A stretch of DNA of 64,000 bases, taken from the NCBI GenBank assembly GCA_965116715.1, contig OZ220724.1:1054001-1118000 (forward strand), written 5' to 3'. This DNA is from Poriferisodalis sp965116715. GTDB taxonomy: Bacteria; Actinomycetota; Acidimicrobiia; Acidimicrobiales; Poriferisodalaceae. A program made the position numbers and the translations under genes. Shown in pieces: positions 1-8,433 of this stretch (position 1 is the stretch's first letter; each line of letters begins with the position of its first letter). The notes under the pieces are model-generated. The model had not been told where the DNA came from and ran no database searches. It worked only from the letters and a program-made list of their open reading frames with translations.

Positions 1-1402
1 CCCGCGCCGCGGCCGGGCCCGCCATCGCCCACATGAAGTCGAGCACCTTGACGTTCTCCAAGGGCCGCGCGGTCGAGGCCGTCTGGGCGCCAACGTCGGC
101 ACCGGTGACCTCGATGCGAGGCCGCGTGCTCGCCGGCGCGGCTTCCAGTTCAGCCAGCACCTCATCGGTGTGCTCACCCAGCTTGGGCGGGGGGCCCAGT
201 GGTTGCATCGGCGTGGCACTGAAGCGGGCATAGCGGCCTGGGTAGCGCACCTCGACGGGATCGCCAGCGCTGTCGCCGTCACTGTCACCCAGTTGCTGTG
301 TGACCGTCTCCCAGTACTCGCGGGCGGCGAGCTGATGCGAGTCGACCACCTCGTCGGCCGTCCACACCGGGGTGATCAGCACCCGGCGGCTCATGGCCGC
401 ATCCAGCAGCTCGGCCTTGGTCTTGGTGGCGAAGAAGTCGTGCAGGACCTGCTTCAGCCGCTCGTACTCCGAGATCGGCTCGCGGCCGTCGAGCAGCATC
501 ATGGCGTACTCGGTCCAGTTCTTGTCGCGGGTGGCCTCGTCGCAGAAACCCTCCTCGCACACCCAGTCCATAAGGCTCTGCGTGAACGCCCGGAAGCCCG
601 GCCCGAACAGGAACGTCACCGACGCATGCCCGTCCTTGCACGGCCACATGAGCTGGACGTGCAGGCCTTCCACTAGCACCCCGCCGGCGTGGCGGGTGGG
701 CGGCGTCGCGCCCAGCGGCGTGGACAGCGCGTACGACTGGCAGGCCTGGTTCATGCTCTGTTGGGCAGACATGTCCACGTGCTGGCCGAGGCCCGAGACC
801 GTCTGCCGCTCCCACAGGGCGATCAGGGCAGCACCTGCGGCCTCGGAGGCAGCGTTGTGGAAGGCCTGCGGGAAGAGTCCTCCCGTGCGCAGGGGTGCCC
901 GGTCGGAGTCGCCGGTCATCGCCATGTTCAGTGCAGCGGCCTGCAGCGTCAGATCTGAGACAGCCCAGCCGGCCTTCGGCCCGTCAGAGCCGAACGGCGA
1001 GATCGACACGTACACCAGCTCGGGGTTGATCTGGGCCAAGGCCTCGTAGCCCAGCCCCACGGCGTCCATCTGGCCCGGGCCCGCCGATTCGATCAAGATG
1101 TCGGCTGCTGCGGCTAGGTCTCGCAGCCTGGCCGCGCCCTCGTCGGTCACCACGTCCAGCACGACGCTGCGCTTGCCGCGGTTGTAAGCCCAGTGATGCA
1201 GCGAGCGCTCGGGATCTTCGACGTCGCCGGCAAAGGGGGCCAGCCGCCGAGCAGACGACCCCTCGGGCGGCTCCACGGCGATCACGTCGGCTCCCATCTG
1301 GGCGAGGATCGCCCCGCACAAGTGGCCCCGCTCGTCGGTGAGATCGAGCACCCGGAACGGGCTCAGCATCGACGGGGTTGCTTGTGTGTCAGCGTCAGGC
1401 AT
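1..1402 (-). CDS. Double-domain CaiB/BaiF CoA-transferase, C-terminus cut by window edge
   Basis: The minus-strand frame opens with ATG at 1402 (MPDADTQATPSM) and runs off position 1. It matches the gene at 1494-4031 almost domain for domain: the start of the class III CoA-transferase fold (RVLDLTDERGHL), WAYNRGKRSVVLD, GQHVDMSAQQ and the beginning of the second domain (VLDFMWAMAGPAAA). Family members move CoA between carboxylic acids through an aspartyl-CoA intermediate. As in its neighbour, the place of the catalytic Asp in the N-terminal half is taken by a PQAFHNAAS-type segment with no Asp; the second half is mostly outside the window. It lies 91 bp downstream of its paralogue on the same strand, so the two are probably co-transcribed. 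About 16 bases just before the start codon (CGTGCTGAAATGTGCG) are identical to those before the paralogue. Substrate unknown. Confidence 0.9.
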   Translation of the reverse strand, partial: MPDADTQATPSMLSPFRVLDLTDERGHLCGAILAQMGADVIAVEPPEGSSARRLAPFAGDVEDPERSLHHWAYNRGKRSVVLDVVTDEGAARLRDLAAAADILIESAGPGQMDAVGLGYEALAQINPELVYVSISPFGSDGPKAGWAVSDLTLQAAALNMAMTGDSDRAPLRTGGLFPQAFHNAASEAAGAALIALWERQTVSGLGQHVDMSAQQSMNQACQSYALSTPLGATPPTRHAGGVLVEGLHVQLMWPCKDGHASVTFLFGPGFRAFTQSLMDWVCEEGFCDEATRDKNWTEYAMMLLDGREPISEYERLKQVLHDFFATKTKAELLDAAMSRRVLITPVWTADEVVDSHQLAAREYWETVTQQLGDSDGDSAGDPVEVRYPGRYARFSATPMQPLGPPPKLGEHTDEVLAELEAAPASTRPRIEVTGADVGAQTASTARPLENVKVLDFMWAMAGPAAAR

Positions 1403-1493
1403 CCGCACATTTCAGCACGGCCGCGCCGGGTTGTCCTCATCGTCGGCGCCGGGAAGCCCCACCTGTCACGATCGACGCGGGAGTGACCTGCGG

Positions 1494-4031
1494 CTACTCC
1501 AGCAGTTCGGCGACGGCCAGTTCGGCGATGCGGTCGCCGTCGTAGGCCAGCGTCTCGGTCAGCACTTCGAAGCTGTGCTCGCCGAGGGTGGGACCGCCAG
1601 CGGTGACCGACGCCGGCGTGCGCGACATCACGAACCTGGTGTTCTCGACCGTTGTAGTGCCCTGCTTGCCGTGGGGCACTTCGATGAGGTGCTGGCGGTG
1701 CATGATCTGCGGGTCGACGGTGAACTCTGGCGAGTTCTGCACGATGTGGGCGGCCACGCCCGCCGCCTGCAGCTCGGCCATCAGCTCGTTGCCGTCGCGG
1801 CCGCGAGTCCACGCCGAGATCATCTCGTCCAGCTCGTCGTGGCGTGCGTGGCGTTCGGCGGAGCTCAGCGCGGCGAGGTCGTCGCGGCCGAGCGCACCTG
1901 CCAGCGCAGCCCATTGGCCGTCGTCGGTGCACGAGATCGCAATCCAGTTGTCGTCGTGGTCCTCGCCGGGCGAACTGCCTGCCGCGGTCTGGTAGGCACC
2001 CTGGGGCGCAAACACGAGGTCTCGATTGCTCGCTGCCTCCCAGATGCGGCCGTTGGTGGTGCGCTCAAGCAGGGCGGGCGCCATCAGGTGCAGCGCCGCC
2101 TCGGACTGCGACAGATCCACATACTGGCCCCGGCCGGTCTGGCGCTTGTGCTCCAGCGCCCCCATCACCGCCGCCACCAGCCAGCGAGGCGAGGTGTAGT
2201 CGGTGTAGGCGGTGAATGGCCCGCAGGGTGCCCGGTCGGGCCAGCCCACCGGGTAGAAGAACCCCGAGATCGCCGCGGCCATCGTGCCGAAACCGGCCAG
2301 CATCGCCAGCGGGCCGGTCTGACCCATCAGGCAGCTCGATGCCATCACGACATCAGGTCGGCGCTCGCGCACTTGCTCCCAGCCCATGCCCCAGCCCGCC
2401 ATGGCCTTGGGCGAGAACGATTCCAAGATCACATCCGCCCAGTCGATGAGATCCCAGATGACCTCCAGCGCCTCGGGCTTGGACATGTCCAGCGCCAAGC
2501 CGCGCTTGCCGGCGTTCAGGTTGCTGAACAGGCCTGAGCCGTCGGGATCGCCCACGTCGTCGTGGAACGGCTGGATGGAGCGCACCGCGTCGAGCTTGTT
2601 GGCCGATTCGACGCGGATGATCTCAGCGCCGTAGTCAGCCAGCACCCGTGATGCCGCCGGCCCGGCCATGGCCCACATGAAGTCGAGCACCTTGACGCCC
2701 TCGAGCGGCGGCGACGTGTGCGCCGCCGGGGCGATCGACGCCGGCACTGCGGGCAGCCGCTCCCCCGCGTCCAGCTCGGCCAGAACGGCCGCTGTGTGCT
2801 CGCCCAGCGTCGGGGCGCGGCCCAGGTTCACCAGCGGCGATTCGCTGAACTTCGCGAACGCACCGGGATAGCGAACCGCGGCGGGATCGAAACCGCCGGC
2901 ACCGGCGTCGGTCACGACGTCGCTGTGGTCGACATCCTCCCAGTACCCACGGGTCGCGAGCTGCTCGGAGTCGACGACTTCGGCTGTCGTCGACACCGGC
3001 GTGATGAGCAGGCGACGGCTCATGGCCGCTTCGAGCAGCTCGGCCTTGGTCTTGGTGGCGAAGAAGTCGGTGAGGATCTGCTTGAGCCGCCCGTACTCGG
3101 AGACCGGCTCGCGGCCGTCGAGCAGCATCATGGCGTACTCGACCCAGTTCTTGTCCCGGGTTGCTTCATCGCAGAAGCCCTCCTCGTGCACCCAGTCCAT
3201 GAGGTTCTGAGTGAACGCACGGAAGCCGGGGCCGAACAGGAACGTCACCGAGGCATGGCCGTCGGCGCAGGCCCACATGAGCTGGATGTCGATGCCCTGC
3301 AGGCTGGCGCCTCCGGCGATGCGCTGGGTCACGGTGGCATTCAGTGACGTGTTGAGCGTGGACGACATCGACGCCTGGCTCATCGACTGCTGAGCAGACA
3401 TGTCGATGTGCTGGCCGAGCCCCGAGCGGGTCTGTCGTTCCCACAGCGCGATGAGCGCCGCTCCAGCACCCTCCGATGCCGCATTGTGCATGGCCTGCGG
3501 CAATGTGCCGCCGGCTCGCAGCGGCGCGCGGTCCTTGTCGCCGGTGACCGCCATGTTCACCGCCGAGGCCTGCAGGGCCAGGTCCGAGACGGCCCAGTTG
3601 GCCTTCGGGCCGTCGCTGCCGAACGGGGTGATCGACACGTGGATGAGCGCGGGGTTGAGCTCGGCCAGGACGTCGCGACCGAGGCCCAGCGCCTCCGCCT
3701 CGCTAGGCGCGAACGATTCGAACACCACGTCGGCCCCGGCAATCAGCGCCTTGGCGTGCTCGACCCCGTCGGGGGTGCCGAGGTCCAGCACCACGCTGCG
3801 CTTGCCCCGGTTGTAGGCCCAGTGGTGCAGCGAGCGGTCGGCTCCTTCAACGTCCCCTGCAAAAGGGGCCAGCCGCCGCGCCGAAGAGCCCTCTGGCGGC
3901 TCGACCGCAATCACCTCAGCGCCCATCTGGGCCCAGATGGTGCCCGCCAGGTGGCCGCGCTCATCGGTCAAGTCGATGACGCGGTAGTCAGCCAGCACTC
4001 CAGATACGTCGGTGTTCGTTTCCCCACTCAT
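1494..4031 (-). CDS. Double-domain CaiB/BaiF (class III) CoA-transferase
   Basis: About 845 residues, twice the usual 400 or so, because two CoA-transferase units are fused (roughly residues 12-420 and 445-840). Numbering here starts at the alternative GTG at 4037; ATG at 4031 is preferred because it lines up with the start of the downstream paralogue. In unit 2 the catalytic Asp is visible in AYTDYTSPR (about residue 613), followed by GRGQYVDLSQ. In unit 1 the matching stretch reads TLPQAMHNAAS (about 178-188), with no Asp, although GLGQHIDMSAQQ is kept. Unit 1 may therefore be structural and unit 2 catalytic. Class III enzymes normally form interlinked dimers, which a fusion could replace. 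Substrate cannot be told; relatives act on carnitine, formyl/oxalyl, mesaconyl or bile-acid CoAs. Confidence 0.92.
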   Translation of the reverse strand: MSGETNTDVSGVLADYRVIDLTDERGHLAGTIWAQMGAEVIAVEPPEGSSARRLAPFAGDVEGADRSLHHWAYNRGKRSVVLDLGTPDGVEHAKALIAGADVVFESFAPSEAEALGLGRDVLAELNPALIHVSITPFGSDGPKANWAVSDLALQASAVNMAVTGDKDRAPLRAGGTLPQAMHNAASEGAGAALIALWERQTRSGLGQHIDMSAQQSMSQASMSSTLNTSLNATVTQRIAGGASLQGIDIQLMWACADGHASVTFLFGPGFRAFTQNLMDWVHEEGFCDEATRDKNWVEYAMMLLDGREPVSEYGRLKQILTDFFATKTKAELLEAAMSRRLLITPVSTTAEVVDSEQLATRGYWEDVDHSDVVTDAGAGGFDPAAVRYPGAFAKFSESPLVNLGRAPTLGEHTAAVLAELDAGERLPAVPASIAPAAHTSPPLEGVKVLDFMWAMAGPAASRVLADYGAEIIRVESANKLDAVRSIQPFHDDVGDPDGSGLFSNLNAGKRGLALDMSKPEALEVIWDLIDWADVILESFSPKAMAGWGMGWEQVRERRPDVVMASSCLMGQTGPLAMLAGFGTMAAAISGFFYPVGWPDRAPCGPFTAYTDYTSPRWLVAAVMGALEHKRQTGRGQYVDLSQSEAALHLMAPALLERTTNGRIWEAASNRDLVFAPQGAYQTAAGSSPGEDHDDNWIAISCTDDGQWAALAGALGRDDLAALSSAERHARHDELDEMISAWTRGRDGNELMAELQAAGVAAHIVQNSPEFTVDPQIMHRQHLIEVPHGKQGTTTVENTRFVMSRTPASVTAGGPTLGEHSFEVLTETLAYDGDRIAELAVAELLE

Positions 4032-4075
4032 GCGCACATTTCAGCACGCCGACCGACCCGACAAGTCCGCGTACA

Positions 4076-5083
4076 TCAACGCATATGCGATTGCCGACAG
4101 CGCACCGAGGACGGGTCGCTGTCGCATGTAGTCGCTCCCGCACCCAGGGCCGCATCGTCGGCGCGAACACCGGCAAGGTCCACGTAGATGTGCGTGTACG
4201 CAGTGGTGAGGACTGCCCCGGGCACCAACAGGTGGACGATGGAGAGCGCGATGATGCCGACGCTCCACGGTTCGGGTGCGATGAGCTGCCATATGGCGAG
4301 GAGAGCGACATAGACCAACTGCCACAGCAGGACGCGCCCCCAAACAGCACCTGCTTGGCCGCGGCAGAGCTTCCGTGCCTGGCGGAATTTCGGTCGTCGC
4401 TCTTCGAGCTTGACAGCACTGAGGAAGACATTGATCTGCGGTGCCGTGTACGAGATGACGCCTGCGACCAAGTAAGCCCAGGACTGCAGCAACCAGAATT
4501 CGCGTTCGGCGAAGTACACCCCCAAGAAGAACAGCGGTGCGCCGAATACCACTGCGACGAGCAGTCCGTACACCGCGTTGACCGTCACTACTCGCGGGAG
4601 GCGCCGCAGCGCCCGAGCGCAAATCGCGCCGGACGGCACTGGTTCGCCCAGGGCATGCTGCCGAACAAGAAACGCAACAGCGGTGGTCTGGAAGTACAGC
4701 CCAACCGCAGTCACCCACCCGCTGGCCGTGGTGATGAGGGCGAAACCGGCTGTTGACCTGCGGTCCGCATCCACAGGCACGACGAGCTGCTCGTATGCCC
4801 CCCAACGAACGAGACTGGCGAGGACCGCGAGCGCGGCGGCTGGTGCGGCCATGAGCAGCATCGTTGGCCAGTGCCGAACGACGAAGCGGAACGTGTCGCC
4901 GATGAGTGCCCGGATGGGTCGAAGCGTTCCGGGTTCGGGCTCTAGCGGTGTGGTCCAGAAGAAGGGTTCGGGCGGATCTGCCGGCGGCTCATCGGACGCT
5001 TCGACGGTGCCGACAGGTTCCGCGCGGGGAATCTGACGGACGAACTGCGGCGCGTCCTGCTGTGGCGGGCGGCCGATGGGCAC
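4076..5083 (-). CDS. Multi-pass membrane protein, unknown function
   Basis: 335 residues starting with GTG at 5083. The first 70 residues or so are proline-rich and soluble. After them come about six hydrophobic segments (for example MLLMAAPAAALAVLASLV and GLLVAVVFGAPLFFLGVYF). The order of elements, a basic loop before AVWGRVLLW and the ending IYVDLAG resemble the next gene upstream (5151-6143: AIWGRMILL, LLVYADLMTG), so the two are diverged paralogues 67 bp apart on the same strand. The overall look, a long amphipathic N-terminus followed by a bundle of helices, recalls the membrane-domain families seen in actinobacteria beside glycerophosphodiesterases, but no catalytic motif is visible. 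Function not assigned. Confidence 0.8.
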   Translation of the reverse strand: MPIGRPPQQDAPQFVRQIPRAEPVGTVEASDEPPADPPEPFFWTTPLEPEPGTLRPIRALIGDTFRFVVRHWPTMLLMAAPAAALAVLASLVRWGAYEQLVVPVDADRRSTAGFALITTASGWVTAVGLYFQTTAVAFLVRQHALGEPVPSGAICARALRRLPRVVTVNAVYGLLVAVVFGAPLFFLGVYFAEREFWLLQSWAYLVAGVISYTAPQINVFLSAVKLEERRPKFRQARKLCRGQAGAVWGRVLLWQLVYVALLAIWQLIAPEPWSVGIIALSIVHLLVPGAVLTTAYTHIYVDLAGVRADDAALGAGATTCDSDPSSVRCRQSHMR

Positions 5084-5150
5084 GAAGCGAAGCTAGCGAA
5101 CGGCTCGGTGGGCGAACGGTTACTGCCGGTTCAGACTCGACTTGCCGGCG

Positions 5151-6143
5151 TCAGCCCAGTGGTTCGGCGTCGGCCTGCGGGTCCGCGGGCTGCTCGCCGG
5201 TCATGAGATCGGCGTAGACCAGCAGATGCGCGACGGCGAGCACCGCGAAAACCATCGGCGAGACGATGACGTTGGCGATGAGGTCTCCGTACAGCTCCGG
5301 AAGCGGCATCAAGCCGAGCATCAGCGAAGCCACGAATCCGACCACCAAGGATGCTGCTGTGAGCAGAATCATGCGCCCCCAGATGGCGGCTTTGCGCCCC
5401 TGCATCAGGCGCCACCACCGTCGAGGCGAAGGAAGCCCCGGCTCGAGATAGGCCATTACGAAGTAGATCGCGAACAGCGGTGCGAACACGATCGCCGCCA
5501 ACGCCCACAGCAGCAGGAACGGAACGACCACCGATCCGGGCGTGATGAACGCGAACAAGAGGCATGGGCCGCACGCAGCGGCGCACATAGCAACGGTGAG
5601 GAGAAAGATCTTCGGCATGCGTCGGAATGCCGTCGCCAAGTGCGAGCCGACGCTGATGTCCCGACCGTTCACGTCATCAAATGCAGCCAGGGTGGTGGCG
5701 GTGTTCTGCACGAAGTATCCGAGGGCGCTTGCGACAAGGAAGAGGACGAGCAGGGTGATAGCGGTCGCAGTGGGCGTGACGTCGAATGATTCCAGCCATG
5801 CGCCGAAATCGACCAGCGTGTCGTCTGTGGGATCACTGAGCTCGTTGAACTTGGCGAAGAACCGGCCTCCGAATAGGGCGTTCAGTCCCAAGAACAGCAT
5901 CACGAACGCCACTACGTAGCCAGCCGCGCCGACTACGGCGTACTCGCCGAGCGGACGCCACCGCCTCCCGATGAGCAAGAAAGTGTCCCGGAAGAGATCG
6001 GGGATCCGGCGCAAGTCGCCGGGCCGCTGCCGGAGGACGTACTGCCGACGCCGCTGGGGGGCTGACGCGGGTGGCGGTGCTGGGCGTGGCCGCTTGTCGC
6101 CCGGTACCGGTCTGATTCCGGCTGCGTCCTGATCGTCGGCCAC
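5151..6143 (-). CDS. Multi-pass membrane protein, paralogue of the 4076-5083 gene
   Basis: 330 residues from a GTG start at 6143. A 55-residue Pro/Arg-rich cytoplasmic head precedes about six transmembrane stretches (such as YAVVGAAGYVVAFVMLFLGL and AITLLVLFLVASALGYFV). A tandem CAAACGPC around the middle lies in or beside a helix. The tail is acidic and soluble. It is transcribed ahead of its paralogue, probably as one unit. No enzyme motif is seen; a transporter-like, scaffold or envelope role is all that can be inferred. The 123 bp upstream separate it from the divergent deacetylase-like gene at 6267 and must hold both promoters. Confidence 0.8.
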   Translation of the reverse strand: MADDQDAAGIRPVPGDKRPRPAPPPASAPQRRRQYVLRQRPGDLRRIPDLFRDTFLLIGRRWRPLGEYAVVGAAGYVVAFVMLFLGLNALFGGRFFAKFNELSDPTDDTLVDFGAWLESFDVTPTATAITLLVLFLVASALGYFVQNTATTLAAFDDVNGRDISVGSHLATAFRRMPKIFLLTVAMCAAACGPCLLFAFITPGSVVVPFLLLWALAAIVFAPLFAIYFVMAYLEPGLPSPRRWWRLMQGRKAAIWGRMILLTAASLVVGFVASLMLGLMPLPELYGDLIANVIVSPMVFAVLAVAHLLVYADLMTGEQPADPQADAEPLG

Positions 6144-6266
6144 GAGCCGATGCTACTTCCGCGGAATCGAGCAGATGCGAGTTCCACGTCGGCGTAGCGT
6201 CACGCACACCGGACTCGGCGCCCCAAAAGGGACCATGCGCGTGAGTCACCGGCAAAGGAGCCACCG

Positions 6267-8300
6267 ATGAACGACACGGCAGCCGGCCTGATTGCACCGC
6301 TGGCGGGCAGTTTGCCGCCGCACCGGGTGCGGTACCTGCCGATCACCGACCGGCCGCGTATCCGGTGGCCGAACGATGCACGGGTGGCGCTGTGGATCGC
6401 CCCGAACGTGGAGCACTACGAGTTCCTGCCGCCGCGAGACCCGCAGCGCAACACCTGGACGCGCTCGCCGCATCCCGACGTGCAGGGCTACAGCTACCGC
6501 GACTACGGCAACCGGGTGGGCTTCTGGCGCATGGCAGAGGTGCTGGACCGCTTCGGCGTTGTCGCCACAGCTTCCACCAATCTCGCTGTGTTCGACCACT
6601 ACCCCGAGGTGGGCGCGGCGATGGTCGAGCGCGGGTGGGAGATCATGTCCCACGGCATCTACAACACCCGCTACATCTCGTCGATCGACGAGACCGCCGA
6701 GCGGTCCTTCTACATCGAGTGCATCGAGGCGCTGCGCAGCCACACCGGCCAGCAGCTGCGCGGCATGCTCGGCCCGGCGGTATCGAACACCGCGGCAACG
6801 CCGGACCTCATGGCCGAGGCGGGACTGATCTATCACGCCGACTGGTTTCACGACGACCAGCCGGTGCCGCTGGCGACCCGCAGCGGACAGCGGCTGGTGT
6901 CGGTGCCCTACTCGATGGAGCTGAACGATGTGCCGGTGTTCACCCAGCACTTCGACACCGGCGAGTTCGTGGCGATGGCGAAGGCGCAGCTCGACGTGCT
7001 GCGACGCGAAGCCGACGATGACTCCGGCGGCCGGGTGATGTGCGTGGCACTGCACCCCTACCTGATGGGCATGCCCCACCGGGTCGATGGGCTCGCTGCG
7101 ATGCTCGACTACCTGATGAGCCACGACGACGTGTGGCAGACCACCGCCAGCCAGATCGCGGCGCACTACCTCGACCACCACTACGACAACTTCGTCGCCC
7201 ACGAACCTGAGCCGCCGCCGGGTCGTCCGAGGGTGGCGGCGGCTGCCGCAGCAGGCGCGGCCGGCACCGGGGCCGCCAGCCGCGCCTCCGCCGGCCAAAT
7301 CGCCGGGAGCTCTGTGACCGGTGGCCAAACCCAGGGTTACGAGTTTGGGCCTGCCGTCCACCAGCACGGCATGGACCACCCCTACTACGAATGGTCGCCG
7401 CTGCCGAGCCGGTCCCGCTTCGAGTGGCCGGGGCGCAGCCCACTCGCCGTCGGCGCGGTGATCGTGTTGGAGCACGTGGAATGGGAGCCGCCACCCGACG
7501 CCTACTCACTGCGCCGTCGAAGCGGTGGTCTGGCACGCCTGCCGGCTCCCGACTACCCACAGCTCACGATCCGCGAGTACGGCCACCGGGTCGGCATCTT
7601 CCGCCTGCTGGACCTGCTGGACCGCCACGGCATCGCTGCCACTGTCGCCGTCGACGTCCTGACCGCGGAGCACTACGGCTGGCTGGTCTCGCATCTGGCG
7701 CAGCGCCGGTGCGAGATCGCCGGGCGAGGCATTGCGGCGACCCGGCTCATCACCTCCAAGAACACTGAAGCCGACGAGCGGGAGGCCATCGCGCTCAGCC
7801 TCGACGCCATCGAGTCGGCCGCCGGTGTTCGGCCCACCACCTGGTTCTCCGCGGAGGGCGTCGAGTCTTTCCGCACCCCGGCGCTGCTGGCAGAGGCCGG
7901 CATCGACACCGTGCTGGACTGGCCCAACGACGAGCAGCCGGTTCTCATGACGACCGAGGGCGTGCTGGCTGGGGTGAGCAGGCCCGAAGCCACCGAACCG
8001 ATGGTGTCGCTGCCGCTATTCCTCGAGGCCGACGACGAGTTCGCTTTGTGGCATCGGCGGGTGCCGCTCGACGGCTGGCGAGAGATCGTCACCGGCGCCG
8101 CCGCCCGCATGCACCGCGACGGCGCCGAGCACCCCGCTGGCGGCCGCCTGCTGATGCTGACGTTCCGTCCCTGGCTTGCGGGCCAGCCATTCCGGATACC
8201 GACCCTCGACGCAGCACTCACCCGAGTGATGACGCTCGGCAACATCCACACCGCCACCGCGTCGCAACTGGCCGCCCACACCCGCACAGCGCTGAGCTAG
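6267..8300 (+). CDS. Tandem polysaccharide-deacetylase-like (NodB/PuuE-type) protein
   Basis: 677 residues made of two related NodB-fold units (about 10-310 and 355-675) joined by an Ala/Gly-rich linker. Start ATG at 6267 follows an AGGAG at a good distance. Unit 1 keeps histidines at the usual metal-site places: MSHGIYNTR (about residue 129) and ALHPYLMG (about 264). Unit 2 aligns with it, but the same places read AGRGIAATR and TFRPWLAG, so both histidines have become arginine. Family members remove acetyl groups from polysaccharides or, in the PuuE branch, hydrolyse allantoin and similar ring compounds. No signal peptide is visible, so a cytoplasmic small-molecule hydrolase is more likely than a wall enzyme. 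Real substrate unknown. Confidence 0.85.
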   Translation: MNDTAAGLIAPLAGSLPPHRVRYLPITDRPRIRWPNDARVALWIAPNVEHYEFLPPRDPQRNTWTRSPHPDVQGYSYRDYGNRVGFWRMAEVLDRFGVVATASTNLAVFDHYPEVGAAMVERGWEIMSHGIYNTRYISSIDETAERSFYIECIEALRSHTGQQLRGMLGPAVSNTAATPDLMAEAGLIYHADWFHDDQPVPLATRSGQRLVSVPYSMELNDVPVFTQHFDTGEFVAMAKAQLDVLRREADDDSGGRVMCVALHPYLMGMPHRVDGLAAMLDYLMSHDDVWQTTASQIAAHYLDHHYDNFVAHEPEPPPGRPRVAAAAAAGAAGTGAASRASAGQIAGSSVTGGQTQGYEFGPAVHQHGMDHPYYEWSPLPSRSRFEWPGRSPLAVGAVIVLEHVEWEPPPDAYSLRRRSGGLARLPAPDYPQLTIREYGHRVGIFRLLDLLDRHGIAATVAVDVLTAEHYGWLVSHLAQRRCEIAGRGIAATRLITSKNTEADEREAIALSLDAIESAAGVRPTTWFSAEGVESFRTPALLAEAGIDTVLDWPNDEQPVLMTTEGVLAGVSRPEATEPMVSLPLFLEADDEFALWHRRVPLDGWREIVTGAAARMHRDGAEHPAGGRLLMLTFRPWLAGQPFRIPTLDAALTRVMTLGNIHTATASQLAAHTRTALS

Positions 8301-8315
8301 GTGCTCGCGCCCGTA

Positions 8316-8416
8316 GGCACATGTGCCACAGCCGGGGAGGCGGCAGGAGACTCGGCGACGTTGCGACCTGCTGGATCGCTGGTCGCTGAGGGTCCTGCCG
8401 CCTCGCCGGCGGGCGC
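8316..8416. repeat. Intergenic hairpin element, copy A
   Basis: A 101-bp segment filling most of the convergent gap between genes ending at 8300 and 8434. An 18-base 5' arm (8331-8348, GCCGGGGAGGCGGCAGGA) pairs with 8393-8410 at 17 of 18 positions. An inner pairing, GCGAC with GTCGC, fits within the loop. A second copy at 10679-10779 aligns along its whole length with one single-base indel and keeps the stem by paired changes. No U-tract follows, so it is not a standard intrinsic terminator. Possible roles: bidirectional terminator, structured RNA or a REP-like palindromic repeat. Confidence 0.7.
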
Positions 8417-8433
8417 AGCTCGCCGCGAGGCTG

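Noticed and set aside
6246..7475. 409-codon antisense frame under the deacetylase-like gene
   Set aside because: No recognisable domain, and it covers the ribosome-binding site and first domain of a well-supported gene.
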